From the NCBI RefSeq assembly GCF_013387495.1, contig NZ_JABZEE010000013.1, forward strand, positions 62,001 to 126,000: DNA of 64,000 bases, written 5' to 3'. Position numbers and translations under genes: made by a program. Of this stretch, positions 8,985 through 17,035 are shown piece by piece; positions within the stretch are counted from its first letter, which is position 1; every line of letters begins with the position of its first letter. The notes below the pieces were generated by a model. The model did no database searches. It saw only the letters and a program-made list of their open reading frames with translations, and was not told where the DNA came from. Origin of the DNA: Streptomyces sp. PKU-EA00015 (GTDB taxonomy: Bacteria > Actinomycetota > Actinomycetes > Streptomycetales > Streptomycetaceae).

Positions 8985-9203
8985 TCAGCGCGTCCACTTG
9001 TACTTGCCGCCGCCGACCCACCTCACGACCCCGGGATCGTCGAGGTCGACGTGGGGCAGACCGGCCTCGTGCGCCAGGTGGACCACGTCCAGCAGATCGC
9101 GGGCGGTCCCGGCCACGATGCCGTTGATCTCCACCAGGCGGAACGGCGGATCGGCGGGCGTGACGGCGTGGACGACGATCGGGGTCCTCTCGTCATGGGC
9201 CAT
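8985..9203 (-). CDS. Small hypothetical protein, paralogue of the one at 61.6 kb
   Basis: A 72-residue protein (MAHDERTPIVVHAVTP...) of unknown function. It shares PIVVH near the N-terminus, a G.(V/M).G.A segment and a C-terminal DDP..V.W.GG pattern with the 74-residue protein at 61516-61740, so the two define a small family. No signal peptide or membrane segment is visible. An upstream start at 9236 is possible; I prefer 9203 because the similarity begins there. It lies between the DinB gene and padR on the same strand. Confidence 0.6.
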   Translation of the reverse strand: MAHDERTPIVVHAVTPADPPFRLVEINGIVAGTARDLLDVVHLAHEAGLPHVDLDDPGVVRWVGGGKYKWTR

Positions 9204-9245
9204 GCTTCCAGGGTGTGCCGACACGACGGCGGGCACATGTCGGGG

Positions 9246-9797
9246 CTACGCGCCCGGGCCGCCGCCCTGCTCCAGGGCCACCAGGTCGAAGGCGCCCTTG
9301 CCGTCCAGGGACTCGCGGATGATGTCGGCGTGGCCGGCGTGGCGGGCGATCTCCTCGACCAGGTGGAGCAGCAGCCAGCGCATCGACACCCGGCCGTCCT
9401 TGGGGAACCAGGGCGCGGGCGGCAGCGGGAAGGTGTCGTCCAGGCTCGGCACCGAGCGGACGAACTCCTCGGTCTCCTTCGAGACCGAGTCCCAGAAGGT
9501 CAGCGTCGCATCGATCGTCTCGCCGCCCACGAGACGGAAGCTGTCGCCCCAGGTCTCCTCCGAGCGCTGCCTCTCGTTCGGCTTCCGCTGCGCCATGCGC
9601 AGCCAGTTGAGCTCCATCTCGGCGACGTGCTTGAGCAGTCCCGACAGCGAGAGCTCGCTGGCGCTCGGGCAGCTGGCGGCCTGCTCCTCGGTCAGTTGGA
9701 GCACGGAGCGCCGGATGGCGCCGCGCTGTGCCTCGACGAAGCTCAGCAGCGCGCCGCGCTCGTCGCCGTGGGCCTCCGCGGGAACGTGAGTGACCAT
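9246..9797 (-). CDS. DinB/DUF664 family putative metal-dependent enzyme
   Basis: A 183-residue protein of the DinB/YfiT four-helix-bundle superfamily. MVTHVPAEAHGDERGALLSFVEAQRGAIRRS begins helix 1, LLKHVAEMELNWLRMA carries the first metal His, and LLHLVEEIARHAGHADIIRE near the C-terminus carries the further His ligands (HAGHAD). Members are often thiol-dependent S-transferases or are uncharacterised. The ATG at 9797 fits a preceding purine-rich site; the frame is open to 9854. The substrate is unknown. Confidence 0.82.
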   Translation of the reverse strand: MVTHVPAEAHGDERGALLSFVEAQRGAIRRSVLQLTEEQAASCPSASELSLSGLLKHVAEMELNWLRMAQRKPNERQRSEETWGDSFRLVGGETIDATLTFWDSVSKETEEFVRSVPSLDDTFPLPPAPWFPKDGRVSMRWLLLHLVEEIARHAGHADIIRESLDGKGAFDLVALEQGGGPGA

Positions 9798-9910
9798 GGT
9801 GTCCGCCTTCCGGTCCGCGGGGAGAGGGCCTCTCCCCCTTTTGACACCCCTCACGCTACGGACCCTTGAGGACAGCTTCTGTCCTCAAGAGTCCGCGGCA
9901 AGGAAAAATG

Positions 9911-11368
9911 TCAGAAGGGGAACTGCGAGCGGCCGTGCTGCACCGAGATCCACTTCTGGGTGGTGAACGCGTCGAGCATCGAGTCGCCGTTCAGCCGCCC
10001 GACACCGGAGTGCTTCTCGCCTCCGAAGGGGACGATCGGCTCGTCGTGCACGGTGCCGTCGTTGATGTGGATCATGCCGGTGCGGACCCGCTTGGCGAGC
10101 CGGACACCGCGCTCGATGTCGCCCGTGTGCACGGCGCCGCTGAGGCCGTACGGGGTGTCGTTGGCGATCCGTACCGCCTCGTCCTCCCCGTCGAAGGGGA
10201 TCACCAGGGCGACCGGGCCGAAGATCTCCTGGCTGAGCACGGGCGAGCCGGCCGGCAGGTCGGTGAGGACCGAGGGCGCGACCAGGTTGCCGTCGGCCGC
10301 ACCGTGCAGCAGCGCGGTCGCGCCCGCCTCGACCGTCTGCTCGACGAGCGAGGTCACCGCGTCGGCCTGCGAGGCGTTGATCAGGGGGCCGATGTGGGTC
10401 GTCGGGTCGGCCGGGTCGCCCACCTTCAGCGTCTTCACCTTGGCGACGAACTTCTCGGTGAACTCCTGCTGCACCGAGCGGTCGACCAGGATGCGGTTGG
10501 CCGCCATGCAGACCTGGCCCTGGTGCACGTAGCGGCTGAAGACCGCGGCGTCGACCGCGTAGTCGATGTCGGCGTCGTCGAGGACGATCAGGGCGCTGTT
10601 GCCGCCCAGTTCGAGGATGGCGTGCTTGAAGTTGGCCGCGCAGACGGTGGCTACATGGCGGCCCACCTTGTCGGAGCCGGTGAAGGAGATCGCCTTGGGC
10701 ACCGGGTGCTCCAGCAGGGCGTCGCCGATCTCGGCGATGTCCGTGATGACCACGTTCAGCAGGCCGGCGGGCAGGCCCGCGTCCTCGAAGACCTTGGCGA
10801 CGAGGGAGCCGCCGCAGATCGGCGTGTTCTGGTGCGGCTTGAGGACGACGGCGTTGCCGAGCGCGAGCGCCGGGGCGACCGACTTGAGGGAGAGCAGGAA
10901 CGGGAAGTTGAACGGGCTGATGACACCGACGACCCCGACCGGGACGCGGTAGACCCTGTTCTCCTTGCCGTCGATCGGCGAGGGCAGGATGCGGCCCTCG
11001 GGACGCAGGGCGAGCTGGATCGCCTCGCGCAGGAACTCCTTGGCGAGGTGCAGCTCGAAGCCGGCCTTCAGATGCGTGCCGCCGAGCTCCGCGATGATCG
11101 TCTCGGTGATCTCCTTCTCGCGGTCCTCGATGATCCGCAGGGCGCGCTCGAAGACCAGCCGACGGGTGTACGGGTTGGTCTCGGCCCAGGCTTCCTGCGC
11201 GCGCTCGGCGGCGCGGTAGGCCTGATCGACCTCGGCCGCGGTGGCCACGGTGACGGACGCCAGCTTCTCGCCGTCGAACGGGTTGAAGTCGATGATGTCC
11301 CAGGAGCCGCTGCCCTGCCTCCACTCGCCGTCTATGTACTGAAGGGCCAGTTCACTGAAGAAGGACAT
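9911..11368 (-). CDS. NAD(P)+-dependent aldehyde dehydrogenase
   Basis: A 485-residue soluble aldehyde dehydrogenase oxidising an aldehyde to its acid. It has the canonical general base in LELGGNSALIV and the nucleophilic Cys in HQGQVCMAANRI. SPFNFPFLLSLKSVAPALALGNAVVLKP is the NAD-binding segment and EIFGPVALVI the C-terminal motif. Overall wording is nearest to benzaldehyde/vanillin-type dehydrogenases, so an aromatic substrate is possible but not shown. It stands alone between the whiJ-like regulator and the DinB gene. Confidence 0.9.
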   Translation of the reverse strand: MSFFSELALQYIDGEWRQGSGSWDIIDFNPFDGEKLASVTVATAAEVDQAYRAAERAQEAWAETNPYTRRLVFERALRIIEDREKEITETIIAELGGTHLKAGFELHLAKEFLREAIQLALRPEGRILPSPIDGKENRVYRVPVGVVGVISPFNFPFLLSLKSVAPALALGNAVVLKPHQNTPICGGSLVAKVFEDAGLPAGLLNVVITDIAEIGDALLEHPVPKAISFTGSDKVGRHVATVCAANFKHAILELGGNSALIVLDDADIDYAVDAAVFSRYVHQGQVCMAANRILVDRSVQQEFTEKFVAKVKTLKVGDPADPTTHIGPLINASQADAVTSLVEQTVEAGATALLHGAADGNLVAPSVLTDLPAGSPVLSQEIFGPVALVIPFDGEDEAVRIANDTPYGLSGAVHTGDIERGVRLAKRVRTGMIHINDGTVHDEPIVPFGGEKHSGVGRLNGDSMLDAFTTQKWISVQHGRSQFPF

Positions 11369-11459
11369 GTGATCGCTCCAGAGGCATACGCGGCTGTGGC
11401 CGGCAGAAGCACAGAAGTCAGATGGTCCGGGACTGATGTGGCGTCATCGTACTTGTGTT

Positions 11460-12359
11460 TCAGGTGAGTTGAAGGAGGCCCCGGAGAAGGTCGCGGGTTT
11501 CCGCGGCATCCGGGCTGTCCTCCTCGAGCCGCCTCATCACCCGCTCGTAGTGGGCCACTTCCTCGCGCTTGTCCAGGTAGAGGGCGCTCGTCAGCTGTTC
11601 CAGGTAGACGATGTCGGAGAGGTCAGACTCGGGGAAGCGCAGCATCGTGAACGCGCCGCTCTCGCCCGCGTGCCCGCCGAAACTGAACGGCATCACCTGC
11701 AGCGTGATGTTCGGCTGCTCGGAGACCTCGATGAGATGCCTCAACTGCGCCTGCATCACCGCACGGTCGCCGTAGGGCCGGCGCAGCGCCGCCTCGTCGA
11801 GCACCACGTGGAGACGGGGGGCGTGCTCGGAGACGAGGGCCTTCTGCCTCTCCAGGCGCAGCGCGACGCGGCGGTCGATCTCGGCCGCGGGGGCGTCGGG
11901 CATGCCGCGGGTGACGACGGCGTGCGCGTACGACTCGGTCTGCAGCAGTCCGTGCACGAACTGCACCTCGTAGATACGGATGAGGGAGGCGGCTCCTTCG
12001 AGGCCGATGTACGTCTGGAACCAGCCGGGCAGTACGTCGCCGAAGCTGTGCCACCAGCCGGCGACGTTGGCCTCCTTGGCGAGGTCGAGGAGGGACCTGC
12101 GCTCGGCCTCGTCGGCCACCCCGTAGAGCGTGAGCAGGTCCTCGACGTCCCGCGCCTTGAAGCTCACGCGGCCCAACTCCATACGGCTGATCTTGGACTC
12201 GGACGCGCGGATGGAGTATCCGGCGGCCTCCCGGGTGATACCGCGGGACTCCCTCAGCCTTCTGAGCTGGGAGCCCAGCAGGATGCGCCGCACCACCGAG
12301 CCTCCGCCCGGACCCTCACCGCCGGGGTGCGCCCACGACGCCGCCTCGTCTGCTGTCAC
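11460..12359 (-). CDS. Helix-turn-helix (XRE) regulator with DUF5753 domain, WhiJ-like
   Basis: An approximately 299-residue regulator. The N-terminal XRE helix-turn-helix is LGSQLRRLRESRGITREAAGYSIRASESKISRMELGR (two parts, residues ~18-55). It is followed by the DUF5753 domain (FQTYIGLEGAASLIRIYEVQFVHGLLQTESYA onward). Such proteins are paired with DUF397 partners and sometimes anti-sigma-like ATPases, and several affect development in Streptomyces. I chose the GTG at 12359; a start near residue 22 (VVRRILLGSQ) is also reasonable. It diverges from the ATP-binding gene, with paired inverted repeats flanking that neighbour. Confidence 0.85.
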   Translation of the reverse strand: MTADEAASWAHPGGEGPGGGSVVRRILLGSQLRRLRESRGITREAAGYSIRASESKISRMELGRVSFKARDVEDLLTLYGVADEAERRSLLDLAKEANVAGWWHSFGDVLPGWFQTYIGLEGAASLIRIYEVQFVHGLLQTESYAHAVVTRGMPDAPAAEIDRRVALRLERQKALVSEHAPRLHVVLDEAALRRPYGDRAVMQAQLRHLIEVSEQPNITLQVMPFSFGGHAGESGAFTMLRFPESDLSDIVYLEQLTSALYLDKREEVAHYERVMRRLEEDSPDAAETRDLLRGLLQLT

Positions 12360-12567
12360 GACTCCAACCCTCCCCAATCCTCGCGCCGTTCGGCGCGGAC
12401 CGATCCTCCACGAGGGTCCCCCCGAACCCAAGAGCCGGATTCTGCCACCAAAACGCTTCAGCCCGTACTCGTCCGGTTACGGAAATGAGAAGCCGGTGAG
12501 CGGCGGAGCGGAAGAAATCCGCAGAAGAAATGGGCAAGAACCGGCACGGGGTCGGACACGTCCGGCG

Positions 12568-12585
12568 CGTGCACGTGCATCTGCC
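12568..12585. repeat. Left copy of an 18-bp inverted repeat flanking the ATP-binding/DUF397 pair
   Basis: CGTGCACGTGCATCTGCC occurs here and, as its exact reverse complement, at 13546-13563, 960 bases away. The core TGCACGTGCA is itself a palindrome. GCATCTGCCC is repeated directly at 12578-12587 and 12590-12599. Both copies lie in promoter regions of the regulator triad, so they are candidate operators. Confidence 0.6.
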
Positions 12586-12683
12586 CTTGCATCTGCCCTG
12601 CGCATTGGGAACCATGGTGCTCGCGCACCTGCGTGCTCGTTCGTGTTGTAGCGTCACAGCCGCGATTCCCGGGAGTGCCTCGC

Positions 12684-13178
12684 ATGGGGACGAATGGATC
12701 GACCATGCTCGAGCCGTTACGGCAGGGCCTTCCGCCGATCGATCCCTCGGCCGTCTCCAGCTCCGTCTCCTGCGCTCTGCCGGCCCGTTACGAAGCGGTG
12801 CGCGGCGCACGCCAGTTCACCCGGGCCACTCTCGGCCAGTGGGAGCTGAACCACCGCTTCGACGACGTCGCCCTGGTCGTCTCCGAGCTCGTGACCAACG
12901 CCCTGCGCCACGCGCTGCCCTCCGACACGGCGCCGCGCGAGAACGCCAAGGAGCCGTCGGTGCGGCTGCATCTGATGCGCTGGACGGGCCGGCTGGTGTG
13001 CGCGGTGCGCGACCCCAGCCACGACGGGCCCATGGTCCGGGAGTCCGAGGAGGACTTCTCCGCGGAATCGGGGCGCGGCCTGTTTCTCGTCGATTCCTTC
13101 AGCGACGGCTGGGGCTGGCACCCGCTCGCCGGTTCGCTGCGCGGCAAGGTCGTCTGGGCGCTGTTCCGCCTGGGCTGA
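12684..13178 (+). CDS. ATP-binding protein, anti-sigma-factor (RsbW/SpoIIAB-like) HATPase
   Basis: A 164-residue single-domain GHKL ATPase of the kind found in Streptomyces near XRE/DUF397 pairs. The N box is LVVSELVTNALRHAL. The G1-type region is LVCAVRDPS..GP, and the later glycine-rich stretch is ESGRGLFLVDSFSDGWGWHPL. Such proteins bind or phosphorylate partners, often anti-anti-sigma factors. The ATG at 12684 follows GGGAG; an in-frame start exists at 12633. It lies between the XRE regulator and its convergent DUF397 partner. Confidence 0.85.
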   Translation: MGTNGSTMLEPLRQGLPPIDPSAVSSSVSCALPARYEAVRGARQFTRATLGQWELNHRFDDVALVVSELVTNALRHALPSDTAPRENAKEPSVRLHLMRWTGRLVCAVRDPSHDGPMVRESEEDFSAESGRGLFLVDSFSDGWGWHPLAGSLRGKVVWALFRLG

Positions 13179-13223
13179 CCTCGCGGGGGCGGGCCGGATC
13201 GGGGGCCGGCCCGCCCTGGCCAC

Positions 13224-13460
13224 TCACGCGACCAAGTGGTCGAATTCCCCGTCCTTGACCCCCAGAAGCAACGCTTCTATCTCCGCGGGCGTGTATACGA
13301 GTGCGGGACCGTCCGGGTGCCGTGAGTTGCGCATCGCCACGTCGCCGCCGGGCAGCTTGGCGAATTCCACGCAGGAGCCCTGGGAGTTGCTGTGTCTGCT
13401 CTTCTGCCAGACGACCCCCTGAAGCTCCGTGGCGGTCATGCCGTTGTACACGTGGTGCAC
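13224..13460 (-). CDS. DUF397 domain protein, partner of the XRE regulator
   Basis: A 78-residue protein with the DUF397 pattern: VVWQKSRHSNSQGSCVEFAKL followed by VAMRNSRHPDGPALVYTPAEIEALLLGVKDGEFDHLV. In characterised pairs the DUF397 protein binds and modulates the DUF5753-containing XRE regulator. The start is a GTG at 13460 with GGGAGCG upstream; an ATG at 13439 is in frame. Its upstream region carries the right copy of the 18-bp inverted repeat. Confidence 0.88.
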   Translation of the reverse strand: MHHVYNGMTATELQGVVWQKSRHSNSQGSCVEFAKLPGGDVAMRNSRHPDGPALVYTPAEIEALLLGVKDGEFDHLVA

Positions 13461-13521
13461 AAGTCGCTCCCGGGGTGCAAGGTGCAGGTGTCAACCATCC
13501 GGGATCATAGCTGTGTTCATA

Positions 13522-13563
13522 TGCCGGTGCATGGGCGGATGCACCGGCAGATGCACGTGCACG
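13522..13563. repeat. Nested inverted repeats upstream of the DUF397 gene
   Basis: TGCCGGTGCAT (13522-13532) and its complement (13539-13549) form an 11-bp dyad with a six-base spacer. The right arm overlaps the 18-bp sequence GGCAGATGCACGTGCACG (13546-13563), the exact reverse complement of 12568-12585. These read as operators of the XRE regulator or a relative. Confidence 0.55.
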
Positions 13564-13631
13564 GGCAGTGTTGCCGCGACTACGGAAGCGCTCTCACGCG
13601 TCGGGCGGCACACGCGCCACGCGCCGTGGTC

Positions 13632-13874
13632 TCAGCGCGTGGACGAGTACGGCAGCAGGGCCATCTCCCGGGCGTTCTTGATCGCGCGGGCCAGCAGCCG
13701 CTGCTGCTGCGCCGTCACCCGGGTCACCCGGCGGCTGCGGATCTTGCCGCGGTCGGAGATGAACTTCCGCAGCAGATCGGTGTCCTTGTAGTCGATGTAG
13801 GTGATGCCGGCGTGATCCAGGGGATTCGGGCGGGACTTCACGGGCTTGCGCGGGTCGGTGCGGCGGGGGGACAT
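13632..13874 (-). CDS. rpsR: 30S ribosomal protein S18, alternative cysteine-free paralogue
   Basis: An 80-residue S18 ([54 protein letters not shown] in outline) without cysteines, so of the zinc-independent type. It is the last gene of an operon with the COG0523 protein, L31 type B and L33, transcribed from a Zur-like site at 15446. Under zinc starvation such paralogues replace zinc-containing versions and release ribosomal zinc. One base separates it from the preceding gene. Confidence 0.95.
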   Translation of the reverse strand: MSPRRTDPRKPVKSRPNPLDHAGITYIDYKDTDLLRKFISDRGKIRSRRVTRVTAQQQRLLARAIKNAREMALLPYSSTR

Positions 13875-13875
13875 G

Positions 13876-15009
13876 TCAGACCTCCAGGAGGGAGTCGAAG
13901 GCGGGCGGCAGCCGCTTCCAGGCCTCGCGGCCCGCGGCGTACTCGGCGTCGGTCAGCAGACAGGATTCGAGGAGCAGTTCCAGGCCGTCCCGGTCGAGGC
14001 CCGGCGAGGTGAAGACCAGGTGCTGGCAGCAGTCCCCGTGCTCGGGGTGCCAGTCCAGGGCCGCGGCCGCCCGGCGCACCGGTGGCACCATCTCCCAGGC
14101 TGCGTCCGGCAGCGAGGCGAGCCAGGGGCCCGCGCTCTCGACGCACAGCGCTCCGCCGGCGGCGTCCCACGCCAGCAGGGTGTCCGGCCGGTCGGCGAGC
14201 CAGAACCGGCCGCGGCTGCGGGCGGCCGCGCAGGTCAGGTCCTCCAGCGCCGCGTACAGCCGCCCCGGGTGGAAGGGGCGTGCGCGGTGCCAGACGTAGG
14301 TGGTGACACCGCAGTCGTCCGCCTCCTGCGGCAGCAGCGCGCAGGCGGGGTGCTGGGCGGCGGCGGCCGCCTCCACGTCGAAGCCGGCCGTGGCCGCGGC
14401 GGCGAGTTCGTCCGAGCCGACGGGGACGCGGCGGGCGGTCGGGTGCAGCTGCGTCAGCAGCGCGCGGTCCTCCTCGTCGGCGTCCTCGCTCTCGGCCACG
14501 GCGATCACGGGCGCGTACTCCAGCTGGCGCGCCCAGGTGTCGGCGATCGTGCGGCAGTCCGTCGCGGCCGCGGCGAGCCCGGCCTCGGCGAGGTCGTCGC
14601 CGTTGCCGAGGTACGGCAGGAGCAGCGCCGGGTCGACGGCGCACATCACCGAGGTCACGGCGAGCCGCTCACCGCCGTGCGCGGCGACGACCTCGGCCAT
14701 GGCCTTGGGCTCCACGGAGTCCCACAGCTCGACGACCGCGAGGCGGGTCGCCCCGTCCTCGGCGAGCCGCACGAGCTCGGGCACCAGGTCCTCGCGCAGC
14801 GCGCAGCAGGCACAGTCGTTGACCAGCGACGTCTCACCGGTGTCGCGGACACGGAACGCGTCGCGCACCGTGCGCACGACGGTGCCCCGTTCCGCCGTGG
14901 AGAGGTCGTGGTGGAGCGCGACGCTGCCGGGCACCGAGGCGAGCAGCCGCTCCACGGTCTCGCGGCGGGCGTCGGCGTGCAGCCCGGCGACGATCGCGAC
15001 GGGCAGCAT
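13876..15009 (-). CDS. COG0523 (CobW/ZigA)-like protein with a degenerate GTPase site
   Basis: A 377-residue protein with the COG0523 layout. It has a central CxCC-type metal motif ([16 protein letters not shown], about residue 72-88) and a C-terminal CobW_C domain with [16 protein letters not shown] and a later CCQHLVF. The N-terminus, however, reads [14 protein letters not shown] where a GxxGxGKT Walker A is expected, and no NKxD is seen. The nucleotide site therefore looks lost. It is translationally coupled to rpmE2 (one-base overlap). The zinc-related context supports a role in metal handling under zinc limitation, perhaps without GTP hydrolysis. Confidence 0.85.
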   Translation of the reverse strand: MLPVAIVAGLHADARRETVERLLASVPGSVALHHDLSTAERGTVVRTVRDAFRVRDTGETSLVNDCACCALREDLVPELVRLAEDGATRLAVVELWDSVEPKAMAEVVAAHGGERLAVTSVMCAVDPALLLPYLGNGDDLAEAGLAAAATDCRTIADTWARQLEYAPVIAVAESEDADEEDRALLTQLHPTARRVPVGSDELAAAATAGFDVEAAAAAQHPACALLPQEADDCGVTTYVWHRARPFHPGRLYAALEDLTCAAARSRGRFWLADRPDTLLAWDAAGGALCVESAGPWLASLPDAAWEMVPPVRRAAAALDWHPEHGDCCQHLVFTSPGLDRDGLELLLESCLLTDAEYAAGREAWKRLPPAFDSLLEV

Positions 15010-15263
15010 CAGCGGGCCTCGCGCCGGCCGTAGCGGCGCTCGAAGCGCTCGACGCGTCCGGCGGTGTCGAGGACGCGCGCCTGGCCCGTGTAGAAGGGGT
15101 GGCTGGCCGAGGAGATCTCGACATCGATGACCGGATAGGTGTTGCCGTCCTCCCAGTCGATCGTCTTGTCGCTGGTGGCGGTCGAGCGCGTGAGGATCGC
15201 GAAGTTCGCGACCTTGTCGCGGAAGACGACAGGCGCGTACGGGGGGTGGATGCCGGGCTTCAT
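15009..15263 (-). CDS. rpmE2: 50S ribosomal protein L31 type B (zinc-independent)
   Basis: An 84-residue L31 of type B ([33 protein letters not shown]). It lacks the CxxC zinc motif of the standard L31. Six bases separate it from rpmG upstream, and its stop overlaps the next start by one base. It is co-transcribed from the Zur-like site. Confidence 0.97.
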   Translation of the reverse strand: MKPGIHPPYAPVVFRDKVANFAILTRSTATSDKTIDWEDGNTYPVIDVEISSASHPFYTGQARVLDTAGRVERFERRYGRREAR

Positions 15264-15268
15264 CGAGC

Positions 15269-15433
15269 TCAGCGCTCCTCTCGGAAGTCGACGTGGCGGC
15301 CCGCGACCGGGTCGTACTTGCGCAGCGTCAGGCGGTCGGGGTCGTTACGGCGGTTCTTGCGGGTGACGTAGGTGTAGCCGGTGCCCGCGGTGGAGCGGAG
15401 CTTGATGACCGGACGGAGTTCGTTGCGAGCCAT
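15269..15433 (-). CDS. rpmG: 50S ribosomal protein L33 (cysteine-free)
   Basis: A 54-residue protein read directly from the reverse strand: it begins [20 protein letters not shown], continues with the conserved [20 protein letters not shown], and ends in VDFREER before TGA. No cysteine is present, so this is the zinc-independent paralogue. It is the first gene of the leftward operon, 13 bases from the Zur-like palindrome. Confidence 0.95.
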   Translation of the reverse strand: MARNELRPVIKLRSTAGTGYTYVTRKNRRNDPDRLTLRKYDPVAGRHVDFREER

Positions 15434-15445
15434 GCAGGTAGTATA

Positions 15446-15460
15446 TGGAAATGGTTTCCA
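15446..15460. promoter_or_regulatory. Zur-box-like palindrome between the divergent ribosomal protein operons
   Basis: TGGAAA-TGG-TTTCCA is a perfect 6-3-6 palindrome in an AT-rich pocket. It matches the general form of actinobacterial Zur sites (TGAAAATGATTTTCA type). It lies 13 bases before rpmG and 35 before rpmB and can serve both operons. Repression by zinc-loaded Zur is inferred from site and gene content. Confidence 0.85.
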
Positions 15461-15494
15461 TTACCAAATGAGCTCGACGAGAGGTGCATCACCC

Positions 15495-15731
15495 ATGTCC
15501 GCCCACTGCATGCTGACCGGGTCGAAGCCCGGCTTCGGCAACCGGATCTCCCACTCCCACCGGCGCACATCGCGCCGCTTCGACCCCAACATCCAGCGCA
15601 AGCGCTACTGGCTGCCGAGCGAGGGACGCCATGTGCGCCTCACGCTCAGCGCCCGCGCCGTGAAGACGGTCGACACCATCGGCATCGAGGCCGCCGTGAC
15701 CCGCATCCGCGCGCGGGGAGTGAAGGTCTGA
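15495..15731 (+). CDS. rpmB: 50S ribosomal protein L28 paralogue
   Basis: A 78-residue L28 ([49 protein letters not shown]). Only one cysteine remains, so the usual four-Cys zinc site is absent. The ATG at 15495 follows GAGGTG. Its stop overlaps the rpsN start by one base (TGATG), indicating coupling. Confidence 0.96.
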   Translation: MSAHCMLTGSKPGFGNRISHSHRRTSRRFDPNIQRKRYWLPSEGRHVRLTLSARAVKTVDTIGIEAAVTRIRARGVKV

Positions 15732-16036
15732 TGGCGAAGAAGAGCAAGGTCGCCCGCAACGAGCACCGCAGGAGCGTCGTCGAGCGGTACGCCGAGCGCC
15801 GCGCGGAGCTGAAGGAGATCATCCGCAGGCCCTCCAGCAGCGACGCCGAACGCGCCGCCGCACAGGCCGAGTTGAGGCGTCAGCCCCGGGACGCCAGCGC
15901 GACCCGGGTGCGCAACCGCGACAGCGTCGACGGACGGCCGCGCGGCCACCTGCGGAGGTTCGGGCTGTCCAGGGTCCGGATGCGTGAGCAGGCCCACGCC
16001 GGCTTCCTCCCGGGGGTGCGCAAATCGTCCTGGTAG
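15731..16036 (+). CDS. rpsN: 30S ribosomal protein S14, alternative paralogue
   Basis: A 101-residue S14 of the long, cysteine-free type ([46 protein letters not shown] in outline, ending GVRKSSW). It replaces the zinc-ribbon S14 under zinc limitation. It is the second gene of the rightward Zur-type operon. Confidence 0.96.
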   Translation: MAKKSKVARNEHRRSVVERYAERRAELKEIIRRPSSSDAERAAAQAELRRQPRDASATRVRNRDSVDGRPRGHLRRFGLSRVRMREQAHAGFLPGVRKSSW

Positions 16037-16104
16037 CTTGGCGCGGTCTTGCAACCAACCAGGTACGCGGGCGCGTCGGCCCGTGGCCGCAGGGGGACAG
16101 ATCA

Positions 16105-16584
16105 GTGCACAGACTCGTACGCATGTCGGCCGCCGCGGCCGGCCTCGTCGCCGCCCTCGCCCTGACCGGCTGCGGCAGCAGTGAGAGCGACGACACCGGC
16201 GGCGGCGACAAGGCGTCGGCGGCGCCCACCGAGTCCGGCGACACCGGAGGCGGCGAAGGCAGGCCCCGCGACATCGAGGGCACCTGGACGGGCCTCAGCG
16301 ACGGCAAGCCGGTCGCCCTGTCCGTCACGCAGGGCAAGGCGGCGCTCCTCGCCGACGGTCACGCCTGCACCGGCGACGTGCAGGACACGGGCAGGCAGAC
16401 GCTGTCGCTGAAGTGCGCGGACGGGAACACCGACCGCACGACGGGCTCGGTCGAGTCCAACGACGGGACGACGCTGGTCATCTCCTGGGACGCGGGCAGG
16501 AAGGACACGCTGAGGAAGAGCGATGCCGGCGAGCCTCCGGAGGGGCTGCCCACCGGTCTGCCGACGGGCGTACCGGCCCCCTGA
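16105..16584 (+). CDS. Secreted lipoprotein of unknown function
   Basis: A 159-residue protein with a lipoprotein signal peptide: basic start (VHRLVRM), hydrophobic core and lipobox LTGC at about residues 22-25. A Ser/Asp/Gly-rich linker follows. The remainder is a small beta-rich domain (GTWTGLSDGKPVALSVTQGKAAL, SLKCADGNTDRTTGSV, LVISWDAGRKDTLRK) that resembles no family I can name. The tail is Pro/Thr/Gly-rich. The GTG at 16105 follows AGGGGGA. It is probably anchored on the outer face of the membrane. Confidence 0.8.
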   Translation: MHRLVRMSAAAAGLVAALALTGCGSSESDDTGGGDKASAAPTESGDTGGGEGRPRDIEGTWTGLSDGKPVALSVTQGKAALLADGHACTGDVQDTGRQTLSLKCADGNTDRTTGSVESNDGTTLVISWDAGRKDTLRKSDAGEPPEGLPTGLPTGVPAP

Positions 16585-16668
16585 CGCACCGGCCTCGGGG
16601 GCCGGGCTGCCGGCCTCCCGACGCGGGGGTCCAGGGGTCCCCGGCCCGAGCTGCCGGACACCCCTGGC

Positions 16669-16698
16669 GGGCCGCGGACCCTCACGGGTCCGCGGCCC
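16669..16698 (+). terminator. Hairpin terminator after the lipoprotein gene
   Basis: A perfect 13-bp stem, GGGCCGCGGACCC (16669-16681) and its complement (16686-16698), with a TCAC loop followed by TTCCTC. It lies in the 451-base gap after the lipoprotein gene. The remainder of the gap holds only GC-rich sequence and the lut regulator promoter. Confidence 0.75.
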
Positions 16699-16859
16699 TT
16701 CCTCGTCCACGGTGTCCGACACGTCCTCCAGCGCGGTGAGGAGCAGAGCCGCCCCGCGGCGCAGGACGGCGTCGTGCGGGGTGGGGGCGTCGCGGCCGCC
16801 GGGCCGCCTCCAGGCCCTGGTCCGGCGGCGTCTCCCGGGCCGCCGACGCGTCGCGGACC

Positions 16860-16893
16860 GGGCCCCGGGCCCGGGGCCCGGGGCCCGGGGCCC
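16860..16893. repeat. GGGCCC/CCCGGG stutter
   Basis: A run of only G and C built from repeated GGGGCCC/CCCGGGG units about seven bases long. It is a low-complexity, self-complementary tract in the intergenic region. No function is evident. Confidence 0.6.
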
Positions 16894-17035
16894 TGCGCTC
16901 CCGGGCTGCCTTCGCCGCCTGCCACCTGCGGCGTGACCGGCCGGTTCCCCAGGCGGGGAGCGGGAGCGGTCGGATCATCGGCCGGGTGCCCTAGCGTGGT
17001 GGCCGACCCCTGTCACCGAGCCGAGGAGCCGACCG

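Noticed and set aside
16585..17035. A gene in the gap before the lut regulator
   Set aside because: Open frames here are low-complexity Arg/Gly/Pro translations over a terminator hairpin and a GGGCCC run.
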